64,000 nucleotides of DNA from Clostridia bacterium (lineage in GTDB: Bacteria; Bacillota; Clostridia; UBA1212). Below, piece by piece: positions 63,936 through 64,000 of the stretch. The translations under genes were made by a program, and so were the position numbers. Location of the stretch: contig JAFSVU010000016.1 in NCBI GenBank assembly GCA_017444825.1, forward strand, positions 1 to 64,000, read 5' to 3'. The notes under the pieces are model-generated. The model did not search any database and had not been told where the DNA came from. It was given only the letters and a program-made list of their open reading frames with translations. The first letter of the stretch is position 1. Each line of letters begins with the position of its first letter.

Positions 63936-64000
63936 ATGGCTGTAGATATGAATTTACTTAAAGAACTCAGAGAGAAGACACAGGCCGGTATTGCCGATTG
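63936..64000 (+). CDS. tsf: Elongation factor Ts (partial, runs off window)
   Basis: The first 21 codons are visible: MAVDMNLLKELREKTQAGIAD, close to the EF-Ts N-terminus. AGGAGG lies about 10 bases upstream of the ATG at 63936. EF-Ts recycles EF-Tu. Cut by the window end. An iterated-word variant (ATTGGTTAT) lies between rpsB and this gene. Confidence 0.93.
   Translation, partial: MAVDMNLLKELREKTQAGIAD

Overview
The window looks like chromosome from an uncultured anaerobic, gut- or rumen-type Firmicute (class Clostridia). The signs are strong GGAGG ribosome binding sites, ATG/TTG/GTG starts, sigma-A promoters with 16-18 base spacers, a PASTA kinase/PP2C phosphatase pair, an Asp23/AmaP/DUF2273 operon, RqcH, desulfoferrodoxin plus rubrerythrin, and many lipoproteins with threonine-proline linkers. 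The genus cannot be told from the sequence.

Layout. 0-11.3 kb: two back-to-back modules, each a small 3-TM membrane protein followed by one or two very large proteins with a type IV prepilin signal. Three copies of an Fst/Hol_Tox-like type I toxin-antitoxin locus sit around them: one intact (10.9-11.3 kb) and two decayed (0.2 and 7.3 kb). 11.6-20.8 kb: rfbA, a wall-anchored NAGPA-type glycosidase, lipoproteins, a cell-wall amidase, a DUF4091 protein and a TSCPD protein. 20.8-23.7 kb: oxidative-stress proteins, a C26 peptidase and an EamA transporter. 23.9-36.4 kb: tRNA-Lys and housekeeping genes (hisS, def, fmt, rlmN, prpC, prkC, rsgA, rpe, an HPr-kinase-like protein, rqcH). 36.5-40.3 kb: host-glycan genes (GH20, GH29, PfkB kinase). 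40.9-46.4 kb: a xylose/arabinose island (frameshifted GH51, xylB, xylA, AraC regulator) that looks acquired. 46.9-49.1 kb: asp23 operon and a bactofilin-like gene. 49.1-57.2 kb: two GT-C mannosyltransferase-type proteins with extracytoplasmic binding modules, then phosphonopyruvate decarboxylase and a three-domain PEP mutase, probably a phosphonate-decorated glycan or glycoprotein system. 57.4-62.8 kb: two paralogous sugar-binding lipoproteins around a sugar kinase/aldolase operon. 63.1 kb to the end: rpsB and the start of tsf.

Two signals cut across the genes. The words CATTGGTT/AACCAATG (32 by hand count) and CATTGGCG/CGCCAATG (about 28) recur in all frames, on both strands and between genes, and are missing from about 40.1 to 47.1 kb, which includes the xylose island. 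A family of intergenic repeats built on AAGTAATAAGTAA plus GGTGCCGC forms five arrays, two of which bracket that island. The best candidates for undescribed biology are the iterated word, the giant pseudopilin modules and the GT-C/phosphonate locus.
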